DNA from: Arthrobacter agilis
GTDB lineage: Bacteria > Actinomycetota > Actinomycetes > Actinomycetales > Micrococcaceae
Assembly: GCF_002157505.1 (NCBI RefSeq)
Contig: NZ_NFSC01000031.1
Coordinates: forward strand, 186,001 to 250,000
Length of the DNA stretch: 64,000 nt
Direction: 5' to 3'
Shown here: positions 36,668-44,912 of the stretch, piece after piece
Layout of the letters: each line of letters begins with the position of its first letter
Position numbering within the stretch: position 1 is the stretch's first letter
Program-made: the position numbers and the translations under genes
Notes under the pieces: model-generated
The model's database searches: none
Seen by the model: only the letters and a program-made list of their open reading frames with translations
What the model was told of the DNA's origin: nothing

Positions 36668-37351
36668 TCAGCCGGCCGGCCTGTTGATCGGAGCATACCG
36701 GTCAAGTGGCCAGACTAGCTGAAAGGCCCGCCCGATGATGCGGTCCTCCGCAACGAGGCCTCCGCCGGCTGCGCCCAGCAGTGAACGGGAGTCCATGGAG
36801 ACCGAGCGGTGGTCCCCTAGGAGCCAGATCCGCCCCTCGGGGACGACGACGTCGAAGTCGAGATCGCTCGCCGCATCCCCCGGATGGACGTACGGCTCGT
36901 CGACGGGCTTCCCGTTGAGGGTCAGGCGCCCGTCGTCGGAGCAGCAGGCCACCCGGTCCCCGCCGATACCGATCACGCGCTTCACGTAGACCGTGTCGCT
37001 CCCCGCCAGCCCGAGCCACTGGGCCGCGCCGGCGACCAGGCGCTCCGGGACGCTGCGCGGATCGGTGATGGGGTCGAAGGACCCGCGGCCGTCGAAGACG
37101 ACGACGTCTCCGCGCTGCGCCGTGCCGTGGGTGTCCTCGACCTTGCTGACGAGCACCCGATCACCTTCCTGGAGCAGGGGCTCCATGGAAGCTGACGGGA
37201 TGAAATAGACGTCGACGAGGAAACCGCGCACGAGCCCCGTGAGAAGGGCTGCGACGAGGACGGCGGAGAACACGAAACGCCAGCCCGCACAGCGGGACCG
37301 GCGTTTCGTGTGCTCTCCAGCCGGAAGCCGGGTAGCGGGGGTTTCGTGCAC
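36668..37351 (-). CDS. lepB: Signal peptidase I (second, shorter copy)
   Basis: A 227-residue paralogue of the downstream signal peptidase. It has a short basic N-terminus (KRRSRC), one helix FVFSAVLVAALLTGLVRGFLV, the Ser in IPSASMEPLL and the Lys in VYVKRVIGIGGD, then LGDHRSVSMDSR. The start is taken as GTG at 37351, 10 nt after the rplS stop, because upstream in-frame sequence lies inside rplS; the ribosome site is weak. Tandem signal peptidases may divide the secretome between them. Confidence 0.87.
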   Translation of the reverse strand: MHETPATRLPAGEHTKRRSRCAGWRFVFSAVLVAALLTGLVRGFLVDVYFIPSASMEPLLQEGDRVLVSKVEDTHGTAQRGDVVVFDGRGSFDPITDPRSVPERLVAGAAQWLGLAGSDTVYVKRVIGIGGDRVACCSDDGRLTLNGKPVDEPYVHPGDAASDLDFDVVVPEGRIWLLGDHRSVSMDSRSLLGAAGGGLVAEDRIIGRAFQLVWPLDRYAPINRPAG

Positions 37352-37361
37352 CTTCAGGAGG

Positions 37362-37721
37362 TTACTTGACCGTCTTGGGGTCGCGCTTCTCCTTGATCTT
37401 GGCTGCCTTGCCGCGCAGTTCGCGCATGTAGTACAGCTTGGCGCGGCGCACATCGCCCTTGGAGACGACCTCGATCTTGTCGAGGACCGGGCTGTGGACG
37501 GGGAACGTACGCTCCACGCCGACACCGAAGCTCACCTTGCGGACCGTGAAGGTCTCGCGGATGCCGTCGCCCTGGCGGCCGACGACGAAGCCCTTGAAGA
37601 TCTGAACACGGGTGTTCTTGCCTTCGATGATGTTGACGTGGACGTTGACGGTGTCGCCGGCGCGGAAGTCGGGGACGTTGTCGCGGAAGGATCCGGCGTC
37701 GACGGAATCGAGAATATGCAT
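37362..37721 (-). CDS. rplS: 50S ribosomal protein L19
   Basis: A 119-residue ribosomal protein: [19 protein letters not shown] at the start, the RFRAGDT-like segment [32 protein letters not shown] and [22 protein letters not shown] at 37721 has AGGAG 7 nt upstream. It lies at the 30S-50S bridge region. About 210 bp separate it from trmD, enough for its own promoter. Confidence 0.97.
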   Translation of the reverse strand: MHILDSVDAGSFRDNVPDFRAGDTVNVHVNIIEGKNTRVQIFKGFVVGRQGDGIRETFTVRKVSFGVGVERTFPVHSPVLDKIEVVSKGDVRRAKLYYMRELRGKAAKIKEKRDPKTVK

Positions 37722-37932
37722 ACTGATACTCCTGGCGAACGCCACAGGTCATTCACGTTGGTCACGGCGGTCAAGGACAGGGCGCGGGGCCCGGGCAATG
37801 CCGCCGAAGCAGGATTCCGGCCGATCCGGAGATTCGGTGGCCGGTGTGGGACTGTTGGCTGGACGCCCCCTGTGGCAGGGTCCGGCCCAGTGGACACAAT
37901 CTACGATTATTCCACAGGAGCGGGACCAACTG

Positions 37933-38724
37933 CTAATGCGACGGGCGGGTCAGCCTGCCGTCGACGACGTCGAACCCGGCCTCTCGCAGCGCCGTGAGGT
38001 CCGCCTTCGTCAGCGACGCGGTGTCGACGCCCGCCAGCAGGTCGGGGCGCCGCTCCGCCGTCCGGTGGAACTGCTCGAGCCGTCGCCACTGCGCGATCCT
38101 CGCGTGGTTGCCGCTCAGCAGGACGTCGGGGATCTCCCTGCCGCGCCAGGACGACGGTTTGGTGTACACCGGGTACTCCAGCAGGCCGTCGGAGTGGGAC
38201 TCCTCCACGAGCGATTCCGGGTTGCCGACCACGCCCGGGATCAGCCTGGCGACGGCCTCGACCATCGCGAGGACAGCCACCTCCCCGCCGTTGAGGACGT
38301 AGTCCCCGAGGGAGACGGGGCGGACGTCGAACCCCCCGCGCGCCCAGTCGATCGCCCGCTCGTCGATCCCTTCGTAACGTCCGCAGGCGAAGACGAGGTG
38401 GTCCAGCTCCGCGAACTCGTGTGCCATCGCCTGGTTGAACACGGCTCCGGCCGGTGAGGGGACGATCAGGGTGGGGCGGTTGCCGTCCGCCGGCGACTCG
38501 GCGAGGACCGATTCGAGCGCCAGGGCCCACGGCTCGGCCTTCATGACCATGCCGGCTCCGCCTCCATAGGGGGTGTCGTCGACCGTCCGGTGCCGGTCCG
38601 TCGTGAAGGAGCGGAGGTCATGCAGCCGTACATCGAGGACGCCGTCCTGCCGGGCCTTGCCGATCAGCGACAGGTCGAGGGCGGCAAGGTACTCCGGGAA
38701 GATGGAGACGACGTCGATGCGCAC
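37933..38724 (-). CDS. trmD: tRNA (guanine37-N1)-methyltransferase
   Basis: A 263-residue SPOUT enzyme making m1G37, which prevents frameshifting. Visible motifs are [14 protein letters not shown] (about residues 53-66), [13 protein letters not shown] (110s), and the trefoil-knot SAM loop [17 protein letters not shown]. The GTG start overlaps the rimM stop by one base, so translation is coupled. Confidence 0.96.
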   Translation of the reverse strand: MRIDVVSIFPEYLAALDLSLIGKARQDGVLDVRLHDLRSFTTDRHRTVDDTPYGGGAGMVMKAEPWALALESVLAESPADGNRPTLIVPSPAGAVFNQAMAHEFAELDHLVFACGRYEGIDERAIDWARGGFDVRPVSLGDYVLNGGEVAVLAMVEAVARLIPGVVGNPESLVEESHSDGLLEYPVYTKPSSWRGREIPDVLLSGNHARIAQWRRLEQFHRTAERRPDLLAGVDTASLTKADLTALREAGFDVVDGRLTRPSH

Positions 38725-39296
38725 TAGTCGCGCGCCTCCGCTGCAGCCCCGTCGTCGTCGCCGTCGTCGGGTGCCTGGTTGGAGCCGGGGGTGTTGAGGT
38801 CGAAGAGCCCTGCCGGCGGCACGATCGTCACGAAGCCGCCCTCGGGATCCACCTCGGGGACGATCTCGCCGACGAACGGCACGAGGGCCTCGTGGCCGTC
38901 GGCGAGTTCGACGACCAGGAGATCCTGCACGGCCATCGTCCGCAGCGCGGTGATCTTGCCCACGGACTCTCCGTCGACGCGCGCGTCGAGGCCGACGAGC
39001 TCGTGCTCGTACCAGGAGTCGTCATCGCCGTCGTCCGTCCCGTCGGAATCGATGAAGAGCCTGGCGCCGCGCAGCGTCTCGGCCTGGTTGCGATCGGCGA
39101 CCTGCTCGAAGCCCACGATCAGGATGTCCTTGTTCCACCGGGCCTTGGCCACGGTCAGCTCGGAGACGGCCGCGTCCTCCACCCGGAACGTCTCGCCGGG
39201 CTCGAAACGGTCCTCGGGGGCGTCGGTGAAGAGCTGGACGGTCACCTCGCCCCGGATGCCGTGGGGCTTGCCGATCCTGGCTACGAGTACTTCCAT
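38724..39296 (-). CDS. rimM: Ribosome maturation factor RimM
   Basis: A 190-residue 16S processing factor. The N-terminal beta-barrel domain begins [21 protein letters not shown], and the PRC-barrel domain includes [19 protein letters not shown] and [22 protein letters not shown]-terminal acidic tail (DDGDDDG) is added. ATG at 39296 follows AGGAG. It works in 30S head assembly and is co-transcribed with trmD. Confidence 0.95.
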   Translation of the reverse strand: MEVLVARIGKPHGIRGEVTVQLFTDAPEDRFEPGETFRVEDAAVSELTVAKARWNKDILIVGFEQVADRNQAETLRGARLFIDSDGTDDGDDDSWYEHELVGLDARVDGESVGKITALRTMAVQDLLVVELADGHEALVPFVGEIVPEVDPEGGFVTIVPPAGLFDLNTPGSNQAPDDGDDDGAAAEARD

Positions 39297-39373
39297 CGTG
39301 CTGCTCCTGCTGGTTGTGCCACTGGCGATCCGGGGTCATGCGGGGGTGATGCGGAAACTACGGGGAAACTGAT

Positions 39374-39406
39374 CGGCCCCACCACCAGGTGCTGGTGGTG
39401 GGGCCG
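39374..39406 (-). terminator. Hairpin between khpA and rimM
   Basis: A perfect 15-bp stem (39374-39388 with 39392-39406) with a 3-nt loop inside the rpsP-khpA-rimM-trmD run. On the minus strand it is followed only by a weak T-rich stretch, so it could be a partial terminator or an RNA processing/stability element that sets different levels of S16 and RimM/TrmD. Confidence 0.6.
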
Positions 39407-39434
39407 ATTCAGAAGATGCCGTGCTCTGGAGGGG

Positions 39435-39680
39435 TCAGCCCCGGCGGCGGTCGGTGTCGACGACGTCGACACGTACCTGCTCGCCGTCCGCGAGGGCGGC
39501 GACCACGGTGCGCAGTGCCCGGGCGGTGCGCCCCTGGCGGCCGATTACGCGGCCAAGGTCCTCCTGGTGGACGCGGACCTCGAGCGTCTCACCGCGGCGG
39601 TTGTTCTTCGCGGAGACCCGGACGTCGTCCGGGTTGTCGACGATGCCGCGGACGAGGTGCTCCAGAGCTTCGGCCAGCAA
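39435..39680 (-). CDS. khpA: KH-domain RNA-binding protein KhpA (YlqC)
   Basis: An 81-residue single KH-domain protein: LEHLVRGIVDNPDDVRV, then the GxxG-type loop in GRVIGRQGRTARALRTVV. It starts at TTG one nucleotide after the rpsP stop, so its translation probably depends on S16 translation. Homologues bind many RNAs with KhpB and affect cell division and ribosome biogenesis. Confidence 0.93.
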   Translation of the reverse strand: MLAEALEHLVRGIVDNPDDVRVSAKNNRRGETLEVRVHQEDLGRVIGRQGRTARALRTVVAALADGEQVRVDVVDTDRRRG

Positions 39681-39681
39681 C

Positions 39682-40086
39682 TTACTCTGCCTCGGTCGCT
39701 TCCGCGGCGGCGTCGTCGTTCTTCTTCGCCTTCGGCGTGATGGCCTCGGGGACGATCACGGAGCCCTTCTCGGGGGCGACGAACGATTCCTTGGCTGCCT
39801 TGGTCCTCAGGGTGCCTTCCTGGCCCTTGAGTCCCTTGAACTTCTGCCAGTCACCGGTGATCTTCAGCAGTACGGAGACCTGCTCGGTCGGCTGGGCGCC
39901 GACTCCGAGCCAGTACTGCGCACGCTCGGAGTCGATCTCGATGAACGAGGGCTCCTCGGTGGGGTTGTACTTGCCGATTTCTTCGAGGGCACGGCCATCA
40001 CGCTTGGAGCGTGCATCCATGACGACGACACGGTAGAAAGGTGCGCGGATCTTGCCCATGCGCTTGAGGCGAATCTTTACGGCCAC
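39682..40086 (-). CDS. rpsP: 30S ribosomal protein S16
   Basis: A 134-residue ribosomal protein with the invariant start [24 protein letters not shown] and [13 protein letters not shown]. The C-terminal extension is rich in Ala, Lys and Glu, as in other actinobacteria. GTG at 40086 fits the family N-terminus; AAGGAG lies 11 nt upstream, a long spacing. It is the first gene of the S16-KhpA-RimM-TrmD unit. Confidence 0.96.
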   Translation of the reverse strand: MAVKIRLKRMGKIRAPFYRVVVMDARSKRDGRALEEIGKYNPTEEPSFIEIDSERAQYWLGVGAQPTEQVSVLLKITGDWQKFKGLKGQEGTLRTKAAKESFVAPEKGSVIVPEAITPKAKKNDDAAAEATEAE

Positions 40087-40240
40087 TTGTGTGGTCACTC
40101 CTTGTAAATGAAAAGGGGCGAACCCGTCATCCTGCTCCCGTGGGGCGGGCCATTCAGAGGGGTTCAGAGGACACAATTCACGTACAGAGAGAGGGGCTGC
40201 ACGGATCGAGTACGAATCTATTGTGCCAGACGGCCGTAGT

Positions 40241-41137
40241 TTAGGCGATTCCGTCCGGCGAGCCCGCGACGGCGACCCTCAGCCGGTTGCGCCAGGGGTC
40301 CTCGAAGCGCAGTTCGGCCCCGGTGTGATGGCTTGCGATCCCGGCGGAGGCCAGCCGGTCGGCGAGCGCCCCCACCTCGTCGGCGGCGGGCACCTGGATG
40401 AGCACCTCACCGAGACCGAGCGTGTCCTTGCGCGGCCCGGCGCCCCTGCTGTTCCAGACGTTCATGGCCATGTGGTGGTGGTAGCCTCCGGCCGACACGA
40501 AGAGGGCCTGGTCGTGCCAGCCCGCTGTCCGCTCGAATCCCAGCACATCGACGTAGAACCGTTGCGCCGTGTCGACGTCGCCCACCTGCAGGTGCACGTG
40601 CCCGACCTCCGCGCTTTTCGAGGCGGCATGCGACACGGCCTCCTCCGTCAGGTGTTCCTCGAGGTAGGCCCTCGGCGACAGCGGCAGGCTGTCCATCACG
40701 ACGGAGCGGTTCCCGCGCTCGTCCCGGGACCAGTCCCAGGTCTCCCTGGGGCGGTCGAAGTACAGTTCGATGCCGTTGCCCTCGGGATCGCTGAAGTAGA
40801 AGGCCTCGCTCACCAGGTGGTCGGCGCTGCCCACGAAGGAACTGAGCGGATGGCGCGCCGCGGACGCGACGGCCGCGGCCAGGTCCGCGCGATCCGCGAA
40901 CAGGAGGGCCGTATGGAACAGGCCCGCCTCACCCCGCGGAGGCAGATGCAGGTGACCGGCGGCTTCCAGACGGATGACGGCCCTCCTCCGGCGTCCGAGC
41001 ACGACGGCGTCCGCGCGGTCCTCGAGCACCTCGAGACCGAGCGCGGTGGCGTAGTAGGTGGTCATGGCTGCGAGGTCTCCGACCCGGAGGGTCAGCGTGC
41101 CCATGGCGGTGGTGGTGGGTAACAGGTCCTGGTGCAT
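40241..41137 (-). CDS. Two-domain VOC protein (CatE-like ring-cleavage dioxygenase or glyoxalase relative)
   Basis: A 298-residue protein with two VOC modules. The first begins [26 protein letters not shown]; the second begins [25 protein letters not shown] (about residue 178). Possible metal ligands are H180 (in HVHLQV), the His cluster of [12 protein letters not shown] and Glu in [12 protein letters not shown]. This is the layout of CatE-like extradiol dioxygenases and quinone/aldehyde-detoxifying relatives; the substrate is unknown. A 16-bp palindrome 43-58 bp upstream of its ATG may be a MarR-type operator. Confidence 0.82.
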   Translation of the reverse strand: MHQDLLPTTTAMGTLTLRVGDLAAMTTYYATALGLEVLEDRADAVVLGRRRRAVIRLEAAGHLHLPPRGEAGLFHTALLFADRADLAAAVASAARHPLSSFVGSADHLVSEAFYFSDPEGNGIELYFDRPRETWDWSRDERGNRSVVMDSLPLSPRAYLEEHLTEEAVSHAASKSAEVGHVHLQVGDVDTAQRFYVDVLGFERTAGWHDQALFVSAGGYHHHMAMNVWNSRGAGPRKDTLGLGEVLIQVPAADEVGALADRLASAGIASHHTGAELRFEDPWRNRLRVAVAGSPDGIA

Positions 41138-41179
41138 AACGGCTCCTCGGGCGGTGGTCGTACTGTCCTCCGTATAACT

Positions 41180-41195
41180 ACTTGAAGCTTCAAGT
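41180..41195. promoter_or_regulatory. Perfect 16-bp palindrome, putative MarR-type operator
   Basis: ACTTGAAGCTTCAAGT is a perfect palindrome ending at the amidohydrolase stop codon and lying just upstream of the VOC gene, partly between a possible -35 region and a TATACG -10-like box. MarR-family sites near VOC dioxygenase genes often look like this. No MarR gene is in the window. Confidence 0.45.
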
Positions 41196-42340
41196 TATTC
41201 CGGGCGGCGGACGGCTGGTTCCGGGACACCGGGCCCCATGACCGATCCGCGCACGACCGATCCACGCAGGACGATCGCGCGAAGGTCGGCCAGGGTGCCG
41301 ACGTCCTGGCGTGGATCGGAGGAGCAGACGACGGCGTCGGCACTGGCTCCCTCCTCGATACCGGGGAAGCCCAGCCAGCGGCGGGCGGCCCAGCAGGCGG
41401 CGTCGAGCGCCGCGGTCGCACCCAGTCCCGCAGCTGCGAGCGCGGCCACCTCGTCCGGGAGGCGGCCGTGCGCGATCACGCTCCCGGCGTCCGTTCCCGC
41501 GTAGACGGCGATCCCGGCATCGTGCGCCCTGTGCACCATGTCCTGCCGTCCGCCCCACAGGCGCCGCATGTGCGCCGCGTAGTCCGGGTACTTGCCTGCG
41601 GCACCGTCGGCGATGGCAGGGAAGGTGTCGATGTTGATGAGCGTCGGGACGATGGCCACTCCCTGCTCGACGAAGCGCGGGACGTGCCGGGGAAGCATCC
41701 CCGTGGCGTGCTCGATGCAGTCGATGCCGGCGTCGAGCATCCCGTCGAGCGTGTCGGCTGCGAAGCAGTGGGCGGTGACCCGGGCGCCCTCGGCGTGGGC
41801 GGCCTGGACCGCGTCCCTCAGGGCCGCAGGCGGGAAGGCAGGAGCGAGGTCCCCGAGCGACCGGTCGATCCAGTCCCCCACGATCTTCACCCAGCCGTCG
41901 CCGCGCCGCGCCTGCTCCGCCACGGCGTCGGCAAGCTGCGCGGGCTCCACCTCCACGGCGTAGTCGCGGAAGTAGCGACGAGTCCGGGCGACATGGCGCC
42001 CTGCCCGCACCAACCGCGGCAGGTCCGATCGCTGCTGCACCCACCGCGTGTCGTTGACGACGCCCGCGTCCCGGATGAGCAGCGTTCCCGCGTCCCTGTC
42101 GGCCAGGGCCTGCTGTTCGGCCAGGGCGTCCGGCACGCGTCCCCTCCGGTCGAGGCCGACATGGCAGTGCGCGTCGACGAGGCCTGGCAGGACCCATCCC
42201 TCCAGCGTCCGCGACGGCGCCCCGGGCGGGCGCGTGAAGGTGAACCGGCCGTCCTGCACGTAGACGTCGGGGACGGAGCGCGACGGCGACAGCAGCACCG
42301 TGCCCGTGAGGTGCAGGTACCCGCGGGCCGGCGGGGTCAT
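41195..42340 (-). CDS. Amidohydrolase family protein
   Basis: A 381-residue TIM-barrel metal-dependent hydrolase. Metal-site residues are visible: HCH in LVDAHCHVGL (about 58), a candidate carboxylated Lys in GWVKIVGDW, His in VTAHCFAADT and CIEHATGM, and Asp in YAGTDAGSVIAHG. The beta-sandwich part holds VYVQDGRF and the closing DAVVCSSDP. A homologue (Rv2915c) sits between ffh and rpsP in M. tuberculosis, as here. ATG at 42340 lies in a 14-bp triplicated repeat and lacks a ribosome site, so the start is uncertain. Confidence 0.87.
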   Translation of the reverse strand: MTPPARGYLHLTGTVLLSPSRSVPDVYVQDGRFTFTRPPGAPSRTLEGWVLPGLVDAHCHVGLDRRGRVPDALAEQQALADRDAGTLLIRDAGVVNDTRWVQQRSDLPRLVRAGRHVARTRRYFRDYAVEVEPAQLADAVAEQARRGDGWVKIVGDWIDRSLGDLAPAFPPAALRDAVQAAHAEGARVTAHCFAADTLDGMLDAGIDCIEHATGMLPRHVPRFVEQGVAIVPTLINIDTFPAIADGAAGKYPDYAAHMRRLWGGRQDMVHRAHDAGIAVYAGTDAGSVIAHGRLPDEVAALAAAGLGATAALDAACWAARRWLGFPGIEEGASADAVVCSSDPRQDVGTLADLRAIVLRGSVVRGSVMGPGVPEPAVRRPE

Positions 42341-42376
42341 GTCGGCGGGGTCATGTCGGCGAGGTCATGCCGGCAG
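42335..42376. repeat. Three tandem 14-bp repeats over the amidohydrolase start
   Basis: Units at 42335-42348, 42349-42362 and 42363-42376 (consensus GGTCATGTCGGCGG) are nearly identical. Each carries one ATG on the minus strand, so three ATGs fall in three different frames because 14 is not divisible by three. Only the one at 42340 opens the amidohydrolase. Confidence 0.85.
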
Positions 42377-42411
42377 GGAACGTCGCACGGCCCGATGCAA
42401 CGCGCGCTTCC

Positions 42412-43107
42412 TCACGCCGCGGCCTCCTCGCCTGCGGAGCGCAGGAAGGCGCGAATGAGGGCGGCGCCCTCGGGGGTGTCGTGCGGACGGTGGCCACCGG
42501 CGACCACGCGGTGCATGGCACCTGTTCCGGCCAGATACTGGGCCACCTCCTCGTAGAGCGGCTCCCAGCCACCCGTGAGGACGAGGGTCGGCACGCCGGG
42601 GACGATCGACAGTGGAGCCTCCCAGGGCGGGCTCTGCAGGCGGAGCCTCGCCGCATCGCGTCGGGCATCGGCCGCAGGCGCGATGGACCCCCGGCGCAGG
42701 AGTTCCCGGAGGAAATCCCCGTCCGACATCGCGTGGCGCTCGGCGAACAGGGGCGCCATCAGATCGATGTGCGCCTTCGTCGCGGGGAGGCCGGCTGTCA
42801 GCGAGAGGCACGCGGGCTCGATGAGCGTCAGGGAGCCCACGAGGTCCGGCCGCTCGACGGCGAGCAGCATGGCGGGAACAGCGCCCTCCGCGTGCGCGAC
42901 GACGTGCCCGCCGGCGCCCAGGGCCTCGGCGAGGATCTCCTGGTCACGATCGTGGTCTGTCGGCAGGGGCTCTGCCTCCGCGTCGAAGCCGTGGCGCCGG
43001 AGGTACAGGCAGTCGAAGTCGAGCGAGAGGCCGTGCTGCTTCGGCCAGGCCGCGGCACCGAAACGGCCACTGCCGTGGACGAAGACGACGCGCTCGAGGC
43101 TCAGCAC
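42412..43107 (-). CDS. Alpha/beta-hydrolase fold protein without nucleophile Ser
   Basis: A 231-residue protein with FVHGSGRFG (oxyanion region, residues 9-17), the nucleophile-elbow segment AHAEGA (71-76) and a His candidate in GGHRPHDTPEG. In active enzymes the elbow is GxSxG; here the Ser position is Ala73, so ordinary Ser-hydrolase chemistry is not expected. The fold otherwise looks complete. It lies between ffh and the amidohydrolase on the same strand, not overlapping either. A binding or chaperone-like role, or loss of function, is possible. Confidence 0.82.
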   Translation of the reverse strand: MLSLERVVFVHGSGRFGAAAWPKQHGLSLDFDCLYLRRHGFDAEAEPLPTDHDRDQEILAEALGAGGHVVAHAEGAVPAMLLAVERPDLVGSLTLIEPACLSLTAGLPATKAHIDLMAPLFAERHAMSDGDFLRELLRRGSIAPAADARRDAARLRLQSPPWEAPLSIVPGVPTLVLTGGWEPLYEEVAQYLAGTGAMHRVVAGGHRPHDTPEGAALIRAFLRSAGEEAAA

Positions 43108-43150
43108 TGGCGGGAACCCGCCGGGCTCGGTGCGGGCTGCACTGGAATCG

Positions 43151-44734
43151 CTACTTCCCGAGGAACTTCTCGAAGCCCTTCGGGAGGTTCATGGCCGACG
43201 GGTCGAAGTCCTGCTGGCCGCCGAACGCCGCGCCCGTGGGCGCCGCCGTGCGGGCCGCCGTGCGCCGCGCCTCCGCTTCCTGCAGCTCCTGGGCAGCCTT
43301 CGCGGGGTTGCCCGAGCGCGGCTTCTTCTTGCCCTTGGCCGCAACGGCCTTCGCCTTGCGCGGACCGCCGAAACCGCCGGGACCGGCCATGCCGGGCATG
43401 CCCGGGATTCCTCCACCGGATGCCATCTTCTTCATCATCTTCTGCGCCTGGGTGAAGCGCTCGAGCAGTCCGTTCACCTCGGAGACGTGCACGCCCGAAC
43501 CGCGGGCGATCCTCGCGCGGCGGGATCCGTTGATGATCTTGGGGGCGAGGCGCTCGTGCGGGGTCATGGAGCGGACGATGGCCTCGACACGGTCGATCTC
43601 GCGCTCGTCGAAGTTCTCGAGCTGCTCCCGCATGTTGGCGGCGCCGGGCATCATCATGAGCATCTTCTTCATGGAGCCCATGTTGCGGATCTGCTGCATC
43701 TGGGCGAGGAAGTCCTCGAGGGTGAACTCCTCCTGGTCGGCGAACTTCTTCGCCATCCGGGCGGCTTCATCCTTGTCCCAGGACTGCTCCGCCTGCTCGA
43801 TGAGCGTCAGGATGTCGCCCATGTCCAGGATGCGCGAGGCCATCCGGTCGGGGTGGAACAGCTCGAAGTCGTTCAGCCCCTCACCCGTGGACGCGAACAT
43901 GACCGGCTTGCCGGTGACAGAGGCGACGGAGAGTGCGGCGCCACCGCGGGCGTCGCCGTCGAGCTTGGTCAGGACGACTCCGGTGAAGTCGACACCCTCG
44001 TTGAACGCGAGCGCCGTGTTGACGGCGTCCTGGCCGATCATCGCGTCGATGACGAACAGCACCTCGTCCGGGCTGATGGCGGCACGGATGTCCGCGGCCT
44101 GCTGCATGAGCTCGGCGTCCACACCGAGACGGCCCGCTGTGTCCACGATGACGACGTCGTGCAGGCGCGCACGCGCCTCCGCGACGCCCTGCCGGGCGAC
44201 GGCGACCGGGTCACCGGTCGCGGACTCGAATTCGGAGCTGACGCCCGGGTGCGGCGCGTAGACGGGAACGCCTGCGCGCTCACCGTTCACCTGGAGCTGC
44301 CGGACGGCGTTCGGGCGCTGGAGGTCGCAGGCGACCAGCAGCGGGCTGTGGCCCTGGCCCTTGAGCCACTTGGACAGCTTTCCGGCGAGCGTGGTCTTTC
44401 CGGCACCCTGCAGGCCCGCCAGCATGATCACGGTCGGCGGGTTCTTCGCCAGGCGGATCCGGCGCGTCTCTCCGCCGAGGATCCCGACGAGTTCCTCGTT
44501 GACGATCTTGACGACCTGCTGGCCCGGGTTCAGGGCCTGGGAGACCTCGAGGCCGAGGGCGCGTTCCTTGACGGCGGCCGCGAAGGCGCGCACCACGGGA
44601 ACGGCGACGTCGGCGTCGAGCAGGGCGCGCCGGATCTCGCGGACGGTGGCGTCGATGTCCGCCTCGGTGAGGCGGCCCTTGCCACGGAGGTTCTTGAAGG
44701 TCGCAGTCAGCCGGTCGGAGAGTGAATTGAACAC
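43151..44734 (-). CDS. ffh: Signal recognition particle protein Ffh (SRP54)
   Basis: A 527-residue SRP GTPase. The N domain begins MFNSLSDRLTATFKNLRGKGRL. The G domain carries AGLQGAGKTTLAGK (P-loop), DTAGRLGVD and TKLDGDARGGA. The Met-rich M domain (about 320-440, MQQIRNMGSMKKMLMMMPGA) binds SRP RNA and signal peptides. A Gly/Ala/Lys tail follows. It pairs with FtsY (48395-49588). The SRP RNA gene itself is not in the window. Confidence 0.97.
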   Translation of the reverse strand: MFNSLSDRLTATFKNLRGKGRLTEADIDATVREIRRALLDADVAVPVVRAFAAAVKERALGLEVSQALNPGQQVVKIVNEELVGILGGETRRIRLAKNPPTVIMLAGLQGAGKTTLAGKLSKWLKGQGHSPLLVACDLQRPNAVRQLQVNGERAGVPVYAPHPGVSSEFESATGDPVAVARQGVAEARARLHDVVIVDTAGRLGVDAELMQQAADIRAAISPDEVLFVIDAMIGQDAVNTALAFNEGVDFTGVVLTKLDGDARGGAALSVASVTGKPVMFASTGEGLNDFELFHPDRMASRILDMGDILTLIEQAEQSWDKDEAARMAKKFADQEEFTLEDFLAQMQQIRNMGSMKKMLMMMPGAANMREQLENFDEREIDRVEAIVRSMTPHERLAPKIINGSRRARIARGSGVHVSEVNGLLERFTQAQKMMKKMASGGGIPGMPGMAGPGGFGGPRKAKAVAAKGKKKPRSGNPAKAAQELQEAEARRTAARTAAPTGAAFGGQQDFDPSAMNLPKGFEKFLGK

Positions 44735-44912
44735 GTGCCGTGAACTTCTTTCATCGGGAAGTAGAGAGACTCAACTCCCTAGGGTACCAACTGGGGGTGC
44801 CGGAGGGATGCCTGACGCGGCTTGGTCCGGCCGCACCGGGCACTTCCGGCGCAACGGGCGGCGCATTGCGGGAGGGCAGGACAGGCGCGGGGATAAGTGG
44901 CAAGGTGAAGAC

